Below are positions 1 through 5,555 of a DNA stretch of 6,777 bases, in pieces. The notes beneath the pieces are model-generated. The model saw nothing but the letters and a program-made list of their open reading frames with translations, was not told where the DNA came from and did not search any database. The position numbers were made by a program, and so were the translations under genes. Within the stretch, counting starts at the first letter, position 1. The number at the start of each line of letters is the position of its first letter. This stretch comes from Deltaproteobacteria bacterium (lineage in GTDB: Bacteria; Desulfobacterota; Desulfobacteria; Desulfobacterales; ETH-SRB1): positions 1 through 6,777 of the forward strand of contig DAOUSD010000091.1 in assembly GCA_030627405.1 (NCBI GenBank), in the 5' to 3' direction.

Positions 1-8
1 TACTCAAC

Positions 9-34
9 AAAATGGAGATTTCTATACTATCAAG
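9..34. repeat. 26-bp imperfect direct repeat, copy 1
   Basis: The unit starts AAAATGGAGATT and ends CTATACTATCAAG. It matches copy 2 at 80-105 in 24 of 26 positions and in the same orientation, with starts 71 bp apart. It has no obvious coding role. I found no third copy in the window. It could be an end fragment of a small mobile element, a regulator-binding site or an old duplication. Confidence 0.75.
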
Positions 35-79
35 ATAAAAAAACCACCTATATCCTATAATACCGAATTCATTAGGCAT

Positions 80-105
80 AAAATGGAAATTCCTATACTA
101 TCAAG
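80..105. repeat. 26-bp imperfect direct repeat, copy 2
   Basis: This is the second copy of the left-edge repeat, starting AAAATGGAAATT and ending CTATACTATCAAG. It differs from copy 1 at two positions (G to A and T to C). It runs straight into the perfect palindrome TTCGGCCGAA at 106-115, which copy 1 lacks because it continues with ATAAAAAAAC. Confidence 0.75.
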
Positions 106-115
106 TTCGGCCGAA
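106..115. repeat. 10-bp perfect palindrome
   Basis: TTCGGCCGAA equals its own reverse complement and abuts repeat copy 2. It lies 37 bases beyond the stop of the minus-strand phosphorylase gene. It could be a protein-binding site or the end of a repeat element. No T-run follows on the minus strand, so I do not call it a terminator. Confidence 0.45.
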
Positions 116-151
116 ATAAAAATTAATGCCTTTTGCCTCTAAACCTGAGCC

Positions 152-1855
152 TCATAATTTTGTATCGTTCCTGAGCCATACATACTGGTAGGGATTTAAC
201 AGCAATGAATCTGTGTTAAACATTTTACCGGTTAGAAGATCTTTCATCTCAGAGGGCACACCTTTTCCCGATAAAGACAAAGAAACATATTTGGATGAAA
301 TATTTGTAAATGAATAGATAGTCTGATTATTGCAATACCTTACGATAGCAAATATTTCAGGATCGATATCAAGCACCTCGAATGAAGCGTTTGGATGAAA
401 AGCACGTTGCCTTTTTCTGACTTTGATTAAATTTATATAAGAAGAAAAAATCCTGGAACGAAAACTCCCCGGATTTTTTAATTGAGATAATACTTCTTCA
501 ATTTGAAGTTTTTCTCTATTTATAGTTCTATTCCTGTTCGTACGCTCAACCCCTTCTCTCCAGTTCCGTGAACCCAGGATGCTGTGAATATACACAGCAG
601 GCACTCCAGGGAGAGCAAACTGTATAGCCTGTGAAGCAAGAAATCTATTAATGCCCATTTCTGTTTCATTGTTTATTAAAGCATCGACATAAGTAATATT
701 CATCTCATAAGGACTTTCTGTTCCGTCAGGATTGTTCTTAAATGAAATGTATCCGCCATTTCTTCTGACAATTTCTACAAGCCGGCCAATTTCCTTATCC
801 GGCAATATTCCCTCTAACGGCCGCACACCAATACCGTCATGCGATGCTGTAAAATTGAAAAAGGTGTTGCTTGATGATCCTAATTTAAGCCCCCTTGCCC
901 AATCTGACAAAATTTTTGAATCTCCGGTTGCAAACGAATAAAAAAGCAGCGGCGGCAATGTAAAATTATAAACCATCTGTGCCTCGTCATTGCCATCTCC
1001 GAAATAGCTTATATTTTCTTCATGGGGTACGTTTGTTTCCGTAATAATTATAACTTCAGGAGCAATTAAGTCTAATACCCTGCGAAAAAGCTTAACAATG
1101 TCATGAGTCCGGCTTAAATGGATACAATTTGTACCTATCTCTTTCCACAGATAAGCAATAGCATCAAGACGTATGGCTTTTGCTCCATTTTCTACATAAA
1201 AAAGCAGGACTTCAATCATTTTTTCAAGAACATCAGGACTTTTATAATTGAGATCAATCTGATCAGAGCTGAATGTCGTCCAAACATGAACTGTTTTCCC
1301 CGAACTTTTTTTGAATTTAGTCAGCAGTGGCAAAGATCGAGGTCTTACCACATCTGACAAGTCGGTTGATGGATCGACTTCTATGCAGAGATCTTCATAT
1401 CCTTTCTCTTCATCTAAATATTTATTGAACCAGCTGCTTTTTGAGGAAATATGATTTAAGACAAGATCAAACATAAGTTTAAAATTGCTGGCTGACTTTT
1501 TTATATCCCCCCAAGAGCCAAGCTCAGGATTAACAGAATAAAAGTCTATAACTGAAAAACCATCATCTGAGGAAAATGGGGAAAACGGCAGGATATGTAT
1601 AGTAGAAAAAATTCCTTTAAAGTACTTGTCTGCAAAATTACAAAGTGTGCTCAGAGGAACTTCTCCCTCTTTATTTAAAGAATCACCATAAGTTATAAGG
1701 ATCACATCCTCTTGAGAAAAATAATTCTTTGCTTTTGTTCTTTGTTTAAATGGAAAATTTTCTATTAGTGTAAGAATTTTTTTAAGTGCAATGTCTGCCT
1801 GCTCTTCACCATATATCCTTTTCAATATGCTCTTTATAGCATCAATCTTTTCCAT
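152..1855 (-). CDS. GH13_18 sugar phosphorylase, YcjM/glucosylglycerate phosphorylase-like
   Basis: This is a cytoplasmic alpha-amylase-fold enzyme of GH13 subfamily 18, the sucrose-phosphorylase group, which splits an alpha-glucoside with phosphate to give alpha-glucose 1-phosphate. The open frame reaches a TTG at 1894 (580 codons). I prefer the ATG at 1855 (567 aa) because it has a GGCGG Shine-Dalgarno-like site 5 bases upstream. In numbering from the TTG, the conserved blocks are DGFSVIDF (111-118), DLVLNH (143-148), GAKAIRLDAIAYLWKE with nucleophile D244 (237-252), TETNVPH with acid/base E286 (285-291) and FTASHDGIG with D353 (348-356). The segments GTNCIHL and GSRNWREGVE are those I associate with E. 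coli YcjM and glucosylglycerate phosphorylases rather than classic sucrose phosphorylase. The length is normal for the family and nothing is broken. The glucosylglycerate substrate is inferred; sucrose, sucrose-6-phosphate or glucosylglycerol activity cannot be excluded. No sugar-transport or osmolyte gene lies beside it in this window. It is divergent from fabH. Confidence 0.9.
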   Translation of the reverse strand: MEKIDAIKSILKRIYGEEQADIALKKILTLIENFPFKQRTKAKNYFSQEDVILITYGDSLNKEGEVPLSTLCNFADKYFKGIFSTIHILPFSPFSSDDGFSVIDFYSVNPELGSWGDIKKSASNFKLMFDLVLNHISSKSSWFNKYLDEEKGYEDLCIEVDPSTDLSDVVRPRSLPLLTKFKKSSGKTVHVWTTFSSDQIDLNYKSPDVLEKMIEVLLFYVENGAKAIRLDAIAYLWKEIGTNCIHLSRTHDIVKLFRRVLDLIAPEVIIITETNVPHEENISYFGDGNDEAQMVYNFTLPPLLFYSFATGDSKILSDWARGLKLGSSSNTFFNFTASHDGIGVRPLEGILPDKEIGRLVEIVRRNGGYISFKNNPDGTESPYEMNITYVDALINNETEMGINRFLASQAIQFALPGVPAVYIHSILGSRNWREGVERTNRNRTINREKLQIEEVLSQLKNPGSFRSRIFSSYINLIKVRKRQRAFHPNASFEVLDIDPEIFAIVRYCNNQTIYSFTNISSKYVSLSLSGKGVPSEMKDLLTGKMFNTDSLLLNPYQYVWLRNDTKL

Positions 1856-1860
1856 TATTA

Positions 1861-1866
1861 TCCGCC
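1861..1866 (-). promoter_or_regulatory. ribosome binding site deciding the phosphorylase start
   Basis: On the minus strand the sequence reads GGGCGGATAATAATG. GGCGG matches GGAGG at four of five positions and sits five to six bases before the ATG at 1855. The upstream TTG at 1894 has no purine-rich site before it, only AAGTTATTT. The same G-run can pair with CCCTT at 1881-1885, so the site may lie at the foot of a small hairpin. Confidence 0.5.
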
Positions 1867-2022
1867 CTTTGAGTTTTATTAAGGGTTTGCTCAAAAATAA
1901 CTTGTTAAATTAATCTGATTTTCACATAGTTACAATTACTTTTAGTAAAGATATTGCATCGAAAAACAGCATATGATAGTTGAACCTAAATTTCAAAATA
2001 AATTCTTCAAAGAAAAAAATAC

Positions 2023-2028
2023 AGGAGG
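2023..2028 (+). promoter_or_regulatory. consensus Shine-Dalgarno for fabH
   Basis: A perfect AGGAGG lies six bases before the ATG at 2035. It fixes the fabH start and suggests efficient translation. Confidence 0.85.
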
Positions 2029-2034
2029 CTTTTA

Positions 2035-3024
2035 ATGCGCGCAATTATTACGGGTGTCGGTCATTATGTTCCGGATCGAAAACTTACAAATAAAGATCTG
2101 GAACAAATGGTTGATACAAGTGATGAATGGATAACAACACGTACGGGAATAAAGGAAAGAAGAATTCTTGATAACGATAAAGGTACTTCTTGCATGGCAG
2201 CCAAAGCTGCAAAGACAGTTCTTGAGCAGAGAAACATATCCGCCGATGAACTTGATCTAATTATAGTTGCCACAATAACTCCTGATATGCCTTTCCCAGC
2301 CACGGCATCTCTAGTTCAAAAAGAGCTTAATACCACAAAAGGCTGGGGATTTGATCTAAATGGTGCCTGCACAGGATTTGTTTACGCTTTAGCTACTGCT
2401 TCTCAATTTATTGAAACAGGAAAACATGATAAAATTATGGTAATCGGGGCCGACAAGATGAGCTCCATAATTGACTATGGGGATCGAAACACATGCCCTA
2501 TATTCGGAGACGGTGCAGGAGCTGTTCTGTTAGAACCGTCAAATGATAAAGATCTTGGAGTTGAGGATTTTATTCTTCATTTAGATGGCTCGGGATATAA
2601 GTATTTAGGCATGCCGGCTGGAGGAAGTTTACTGCCGGCCTCTCATGAAACTGTAAAAGCAAAAAAACACTATCTTTATCAGGAAGGTAAAACAGTATTT
2701 AAACATGCAGTTAACGGCATGGCAGATGTCGCAACAAAAATTATGGAAAAAAACGGACTTACTGCCAAAGATATAAAACTTCTAATACCCCATCAGGCTA
2801 ATTTAAGAATAATTGATGCTGTAACAAATAAGCTGGGACTAAATAAAGAACAGGTCATTATAAACATAAACAAATATGGCAATACAACCGCAGGGACAAT
2901 ACCTATCGCCATGTCGGAAGCTTATGAGAAAAAAATGATGAATAAGGGAGACTGGGTTATTCTCTCAACATTTGGTGCGGGTTTTACCTGGGGAAGCTTA
3001 CTGCTCAAATGGGCTATGGATTAA
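2035..3024 (+). CDS. fabH: 3-oxoacyl-ACP synthase III (KAS III, FabH)
   Basis: FabH carries out the first condensation of type II fatty acid synthesis, joining an acyl-CoA (usually acetyl-CoA) to malonyl-ACP in the cytoplasm. The 329-aa protein is full length and has the thiolase-fold Cys-His-Asn triad: C112 in NGACTGF, H253 in PHQAN and N283 in YGNTTAGTIP. It also has the N-terminal TSDEWITTRTGI block, FGDGAGAVLLEP (157-168) and the C-terminal FGAGFTWGSLLLKW. The start is set by AGGAGG six bases upstream. Other fab genes (plsX, fabD, fabG, acpP) are not adjacent here, so it is either a detached copy or a member of a scattered pathway. Its TAA (3022-3024) overlaps the TAA of the convergent DUF433 gene within TTAA, leaving no space for a terminator between them. 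A FabH-like paralogue with a different acyl primer is possible, but the fold and chemistry are not in doubt. Confidence 0.95.
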   Translation: MRAIITGVGHYVPDRKLTNKDLEQMVDTSDEWITTRTGIKERRILDNDKGTSCMAAKAAKTVLEQRNISADELDLIIVATITPDMPFPATASLVQKELNTTKGWGFDLNGACTGFVYALATASQFIETGKHDKIMVIGADKMSSIIDYGDRNTCPIFGDGAGAVLLEPSNDKDLGVEDFILHLDGSGYKYLGMPAGGSLLPASHETVKAKKHYLYQEGKTVFKHAVNGMADVATKIMEKNGLTAKDIKLLIPHQANLRIIDAVTNKLGLNKEQVIININKYGNTTAGTIPIAMSEAYEKKMMNKGDWVILSTFGAGFTWGSLLLKWAMD

Positions 3025-3284
3025 ATTGCAGTCATCATCCCTCTTTCAATCTTACAGGAACGAGCAGCATACCTGAGACAAGCATGAATATCTTTTTTCG
3101 TGAGATGCGGGTAGTCTTCAAGAATTTCTTTCTCTGAAACCCCGGAAGCTAATAAATCAAGAACGAATTCTACTGAGATACGTGTCCCCCGGACAATAGG
3201 CTTTCCACGACACTGCGATTTTTCGAGCTGTTTGCGGTTTGGTTGACCCCATTGTTGTGTGGACTCTTGAGTTTTAGCTACCAA
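3021..3284 (-). CDS. DUF433 family putative antitoxin (orphan)
   Basis: The 87-aa protein belongs to the DUF433 family, a small winged-helix-like domain often encoded next to a PIN-like DUF5615 toxin and therefore regarded as an antitoxin. The core is typical: CRGKPIVRGTRISV (25-38), VLDLLASGVSEKEILEDYPHL (about 41-61) and DIHACLRYAA (65-74). The first 20 or so residues are unlike the usual DR-I-I-DP-type beginning. The only available start is a TTG at 3284 with a weak upstream site, and an in-frame TGA lies just before it, so the N-terminus may be altered or annotated too long. No DUF5615 partner is present: downstream is the 3' end of fabH, whose stop codon overlaps this one. This suggests an orphan or relict antitoxin. 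Confidence 0.8.
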   Translation of the reverse strand: MVAKTQESTQQWGQPNRKQLEKSQCRGKPIVRGTRISVEFVLDLLASGVSEKEILEDYPHLTKKDIHACLRYAARSCKIERGMMTAI

Positions 3285-3376
3285 TCTTCATCATCACAGA
3301 ATGGATATTGCTCTGGACTTTCCCCATGTTTTTTTACAATCTTATATCTGCCCAAATGAATTTCATTTTCAATCAT
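3278..3376 (-). CDS. unidentified 32-aa small ORF
   Basis: ATG at 3376 to TAG at 3278-3280 gives a 32-residue peptide beginning MIENEIHLGRYKIVKKHG and ending FCDDEDW. I do not recognise it. It is acidic at the C-terminus, with no signal or membrane segment. Its last codons overlap the TTG start of the DUF433 gene in a different frame, which could mean translational coupling. No clear ribosome site precedes the ATG. It could be a real small gene, the 5' remnant of a longer gene truncated upstream of DUF433, or chance. Confidence 0.3.
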   Translation of the reverse strand: MIENEIHLGRYKIVKKHGESPEQYPFCDDEDW

Positions 3377-3408
3377 ATTAAAATACAAACTAAATTGGGG
3401 AGTAGACG

Positions 3409-3618
3409 ATGACTAAATATGAAATAATTATTTTTTGGAGTGACGAAGATAAATCGTTTATTGCCGAAGTTCCTGAATTGCCTGGATGCATGGCAGATGG
3501 AAAAACGTATAAAAAAGCCCTTTCAAATGCTGAAATTATTATAAATGAGTGGATTGAAACTGCAAAAGAGCTGGGGCGTGAAATTCCGCGAGCTAAAGGG
3601 CGATTAATGTTTGCATAA
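3409..3618 (+). CDS. hicB: HicB-like antitoxin (solitary)
   Basis: The 69-aa protein is a complete short HicB-like domain. It has the N-terminal strand MTKYEIIIFWSDEDKSFIAE, the hallmark VPELPGCMADG (21-31), a helix ALSNAEIIINEWIETAKELG (37-56) and the typical ending REIPRAKGRLMFA. HicB proteins neutralise the HicA mRNA interferase. This short form lacks the C-terminal DNA-binding domain of longer HicBs, and it is often found without hicA. No HicA (about 60-80 aa with a GSH-type motif) is visible on either side: upstream is the minus-strand small ORF, and downstream, six bases after the stop region, a convergent vapC remnant begins. The start is supported by GGGGAG six bases before the ATG. 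It is the only plus-strand gene in the right-hand island. Confidence 0.85.
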   Translation: MTKYEIIIFWSDEDKSFIAEVPELPGCMADGKTYKKALSNAEIIINEWIETAKELGREIPRAKGRLMFA

Positions 3619-3621
3619 CCT

Positions 3622-3784
3622 TTAAGGATTGAGACGACTTGGGTGCTCAATGGTGTCAAAGCTCTTTGTCTTTCTGACAGTTACTCCTTTTTTTCCGCAG
3701 CAACCTGTAATTTTGGGCGCTCTGCAAAGCAATTTCATATCCTCCAATTTCTCGAAACCGGATGATACTCAGGCAGGTTTTTGC
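3622..3784 (-). pseudogene. vapC: vapC toxin remnant (PIN domain, deleted and frameshifted)
   Basis: Immediately downstream of vapB, in another frame, the minus strand encodes AKTCLSIIRFREIGGYEIA followed by LQSAQNYRLLRKK. This is the mid-to-late part of a VapC PIN-domain ribonuclease. The usual continuation GVTVRKT follows only after a one-base frame change at a seven-A run (T7 at 3688-3694 on the plus strand). After VRKT the sequence becomes unrelated and stops with TAA at 3622-3624. The N-terminal part of the toxin, including the first catalytic aspartate, and the C-terminal aspartates are absent, and there is no start codon. I see about 35-40 residues of a protein that is normally about 130 aa. 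The frameshift alone could be a sequencing error; the terminal deletions could not. Confidence 0.75.
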
Positions 3785-3963
3785 ATCTTATCAAGGTCAT
3801 CATCCCATTTTAGCTTGCCTCGTAAGCTTTTTATGCGTTCTTGTTTTTTGACTTGGATTATAAGGCGTAACCCACTTTCGACCAAGGCCTTTTTTGTTTT
3901 TAATGCGCTGACTTTCATGGCTTTGGCCATTAGTGTGTCATCGATGACAATATTGGTTCGCAT
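3769..3963 (-). CDS. vapB: VapB-family antitoxin
   Basis: The 64-aa protein is a VapB antitoxin of the VapB_antitoxin/DUF2191 type. It begins with MRTNIVIDDTLMAKAMKVS, a short DNA-binding beta strand plus helix, followed by the helix TKKALVESGLRLIIQVKKQERI and the toxin-binding tail SLRGKLKWDDDLDKMQ. The start has GAGGTG just upstream. The last three residues (KPA) and the stop lie in sequence that, in another frame, is vapC, so the C-terminal end appears to be the junction of a deletion that removed the start of vapC. The antitoxin core is complete, so it may still be made and bind DNA or foreign VapC proteins, but its own toxin is dead. Confidence 0.85.
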   Translation of the reverse strand: MRTNIVIDDTLMAKAMKVSALKTKKALVESGLRLIIQVKKQERIKSLRGKLKWDDDLDKMQKPA

Positions 3964-3984
3964 AACACCTCATATATATTCAAA

Positions 3985-4000
3985 ATAATATACACATTAT
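3985..4000. promoter_or_regulatory. possible vapB operator (inverted repeat)
   Basis: ATAAT (3985-3989) and ATTAT (3996-4000) form a perfect 5-bp inverted repeat with a 6-base spacer, 22-37 bases upstream of the vapB start codon. On the minus strand a TTGATA (-35-like) overlaps the distal arm. VapB-type antitoxins usually bind such a site upstream of their own gene. The arms are short and AT-only, so chance is a serious alternative. Confidence 0.25.
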
Positions 4001-4010
4001 CAATCTAAAA

Positions 4011-4025
4011 TGCAATGCAATGCAA
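4011..4025. repeat. three tandem TGCAA units
   Basis: TGCAATGCAATGCAA is three exact copies of a 5-bp unit in the gap between the ATPase stop and the vapB promoter region. It is probably slippage, and it also supplies TTGCAT boxes on the minus strand. Confidence 0.8.
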
Positions 4026-4033
4026 ATTTCAAA

Positions 4034-4045
4034 GGGGTACTCCCC
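4034..4045 (-). terminator. possible weak terminator after the ATPase gene
   Basis: Directly after the TAG of the ATPase gene the minus strand reads GGGGAGTACCCCTTTG: a 4-bp all-GC stem, a 4-base loop and only three T residues before GAAATTT. The position is right but the stem and T-run are short, so termination would be weak. Confidence 0.3.
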
Positions 4046-5401
4046 CTATGAAACTCTGGGGCCGGGAAAGGAATTTACCCGGCTCCGGACCAGGCGTTGT
4101 GTCTGGCTAATCATGTATAGTGGAATAGACAGTATTTGATCAAAATATGACAACTCGTGCATTGAATACCGGACACCAAGCAGTGCTTTGGGATATTCTT
4201 TAAGGAAAAGCCTCATGCTCTTCAGTGAACCCCTCGCGCCGGCCTTCACCTCTACCGGTATCGGCATGCCTTCAATTTCTATTAGAAAATCAACTTCAGC
4301 ATTGCTCCCTCGGGCTTCCCTTGCCCAAAAATGTAATTTTTTGTCAGAATAAGGATCCGCGCATGCAAGCAACTCTTGAGCGACATACTGCTCTGCAATA
4401 CCGCCTGCATTGATTTGCATAATAGAGTTATCAAGAATAATAGAGTCCTGCACGCCAAGAGCATTTTGCATAAGACCGACATCGAGAAACGCTATTTTGA
4501 ATTTACGTTCATTGGCAGTTGCCAAAAAAGGTACATCAGCGCCGGATGCGTGGCATATTTTAGACAGGCATCGCGCATCGCACAGCAACCCCAGCGCCTC
4601 CTTCAGGAATTTAGCTTCGATGCCCGGATTTACATGTGAATACTTGTAACGCCGACCAGCCATTTGTGGGGCGCTGGAATAGACTTCTTTCAAATATTTA
4701 TGTTTTGCTGTTGATGCATACTTGGCAAAATCATCTGTATAAGTCCGAATAAACCCGGATTGCAGTCTCTGTAATTCTTTCATCAAAACCTTATTTTTAA
4801 AGGCATTAACAACTCTTGGCATCCCGCCGACTAACAGGTATTGCCGTAATAGCTGTTCAAGTCTGGTTGCAAAAACCTGTTCCATTCCAGTTTGCAGATC
4901 AACCGTATGGATATAGTCTAATAATCTCTCTTCACCAACTGCTGTCAGGAATTCTCCAAATGACATGGGATACATATACACGCTTTGCACACGGCCGACA
5001 GGCATACGAAAGTTCTTAGCGTGCAATGCAAACTCAATCAACGATCCAGCGCCGATAACATGAAGTTCCGGCATTTTCTCAAGGAAATATCGCAAAGAAG
5101 TAATCGCCTTCGGGCATTCCTGGATTTCATCCAGAAATAATAAAGTCCGTCCGGGGCTGATTGTCATGCGTGTCAGAATGGATAATCGGTCAATGATTCC
5201 TTTGGGATCAAAGTCCGAAAAACAACGGCTCAATTCCGGCTGTTCTTCAAAATTCACAGAAACAGTATTTTCAAATGCTGTCCTGCCAAATTCAGTTACC
5301 GAATAAGTCTTCCCAACTTGCCGCGCACCTCTTATTAGAAGCGGCTGCCTGACGCGGCTGCCTTTCCATTGTTTTAGAATCTGGTCAATTGTTCGTTTCA
5401 T
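4046..5401 (-). CDS. AAA+ ATPase with DUF4143 domain
   Basis: The 451-aa protein is a complete member of the AAA_14-DUF4143 family, common in bacteria and archaea, often variable between strains and of unsettled function. The N-terminal ATPase has Walker A GARQVGKT (25-32), Walker B LLFLDEIQ (87-94) and a sensor-like IGAGSL (116-121). The C-terminal DUF4143 part (about 190-390) includes YLLVGGMPRVV and ends in a PD-(D/E)XK-like core: NAEVDFLI (D371), then PVEVKAG (E384, K386), the arrangement of restriction-like nucleases. There is no signal peptide or membrane segment. Family length is usually about 380-450. The last 20 or so residues, after PLYMIS, form a basic tail that may be acquired sequence. 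Sampled lines look more GC-rich than fabH, which suggests separate origin. The start ATG at 5401 has AAGG four bases upstream. It stands alone on the minus strand between vapB and the mntA cluster, and a role in the host cannot be stated from the sequence. Confidence 0.9.
   Translation of the reverse strand: MKRTIDQILKQWKGSRVRQPLLIRGARQVGKTYSVTEFGRTAFENTVSVNFEEQPELSRCFSDFDPKGIIDRLSILTRMTISPGRTLLFLDEIQECPKAITSLRYFLEKMPELHVIGAGSLIEFALHAKNFRMPVGRVQSVYMYPMSFGEFLTAVGEERLLDYIHTVDLQTGMEQVFATRLEQLLRQYLLVGGMPRVVNAFKNKVLMKELQRLQSGFIRTYTDDFAKYASTAKHKYLKEVYSSAPQMAGRRYKYSHVNPGIEAKFLKEALGLLCDARCLSKICHASGADVPFLATANERKFKIAFLDVGLMQNALGVQDSIILDNSIMQINAGGIAEQYVAQELLACADPYSDKKLHFWAREARGSNAEVDFLIEIEGMPIPVEVKAGARGSLKSMRLFLKEYPKALLGVRYSMHELSYFDQILSIPLYMISQTQRLVRSRVNSFPGPRVS
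4061..4083. repeat. GC-rich inverted repeat in the ATPase 3' end
   Basis: GCCGGG (4061-4066) and CCCGGC (4078-4083) are perfect 6-bp arms around an 11-base loop. The hairpin lies inside the last codons of the ATPase gene and its loop contains most of the 15-bp repeat also found at 5498-5512. It could be part of an insertion junction. Confidence 0.55.
4066..4080 (+). repeat. 15-bp exact direct repeat, copy A
   Basis: GAAAGGAATTTACCC occurs here, in the C-terminal tail codons of the ATPase gene, and again at 5498-5512 upstream of that gene in the same orientation. The two copies bracket about 1.4 kb that contains the ATPase gene almost alone. Flanking bases do not match beyond the 15. Confidence 0.8.
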
Positions 5402-5435
5402 AACCTTGAAAATATCTCATAAGTCAGAAAAGTCA

Positions 5436-5462
5436 AGTATATTATGAAACAACTTATCACAA
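5436..5462 (-). promoter_or_regulatory. possible promoter of the ATPase gene
   Basis: On the minus strand TTGTGA (5462-5457) and TATACT (5441-5436) are separated by 15 bases. TATACT matches the -10 consensus at five of six positions and the -35 at four of six. The short spacer makes it suboptimal. Transcription would begin about 30 bases before the ATG at 5401. Confidence 0.3.
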
Positions 5463-5470
5463 AAGACAGG
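5454..5470. repeat. 17-bp imperfect direct repeat, copy 1
   Basis: TTATCACAAAAGACAGG matches TTATCATAAAAGAAAGG at 5487-5503 in 15 of 17 positions, with a 33-bp period (about three helical turns). It overlaps the putative -35 of the ATPase promoter, so it could be a regulator site. Confidence 0.55.
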
Positions 5471-5486
5471 GGTGTTTTACGATCAA

Positions 5487-5503
5487 TTATCATAAAAGAA
5501 AGG
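5487..5503. repeat. 17-bp imperfect direct repeat, copy 2
   Basis: This is the second copy, 33 bp to the right of the first. Its last six bases are also the first six of copy B of the 15-bp repeat, so the two repeat families overlap here. Confidence 0.55.
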
Positions 5504-5512
5504 AATTTACCC
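5498..5512 (+). repeat. 15-bp exact direct repeat, copy B
   Basis: GAAAGGAATTTACCC is identical to copy A at 4066-4080. It lies about 97 bases upstream of the ATPase start codon. Confidence 0.8.
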
Positions 5513-5555
5513 AAAATTTCCTTGGGCGGAATAGGTTTGAAGAGCGTTTGGAGGA

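Larger units (their letters stand above)
1..151. other. intergenic left edge, no gene seen
   Basis: I find no convincing coding sequence here. The stretch holds two near-identical 26-bp repeats and a 10-bp palindrome, listed separately. It is the 3' flank of the minus-strand sugar phosphorylase gene, which stops at 152. I see no clear GC stem followed by a T-run on the minus strand, so no terminator is called. Confidence 0.6.
1856..2034. promoter_or_regulatory. divergent intergenic region between phosphorylase and fabH
   Basis: This 179-bp AT-rich gap must carry the promoters for both outward-facing genes. I could not pick a convincing -35/-10 pair for either direction. TTGCAT near 1955 and TATGAT near 1972 are spaced too closely for a standard pair. 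On the phosphorylase side the leader can form two competing small stems: CCCTT 1865-1869 with AAGGG 1881-1885, or TTTGAG 1868-1873 with CTCAAA 1890-1895. Confidence 0.35.

Noticed and set aside
9..105. CRISPR array at the left edge
   Set aside because: There are only two repeats, of 26 bp with two mismatches, a 45-bp AT-rich gap and no cas genes. The flanks give no support for an array within the window.
152..1894. TTG at 1894 as the start of the sugar phosphorylase
   Set aside because: It has no ribosome site, and the extra 13 residues are unlike the family N-terminus. The ATG at 1855 has GGCGG at proper spacing.
3629..3988. Plus-strand 119-codon frame antisense to vapB and the vapC remnant
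   Set aside because: The minus strand gives a clear VapB and VapC signal in this span. The plus-strand peptide is low-complexity and hydrophobic in the way expected of an antisense shadow.
4376..4649. Overlapping plus-strand frames of 79-87 codons inside the ATPase gene
   Set aside because: They lie wholly antisense to the conserved DUF4143 region and have no family-like motifs.
5510..5526. CCCAA/TTGGG stem as a terminator
   Set aside because: The stem is only 5 bp with a 7-base loop, no T-run follows on either strand, and no gene ends next to it.
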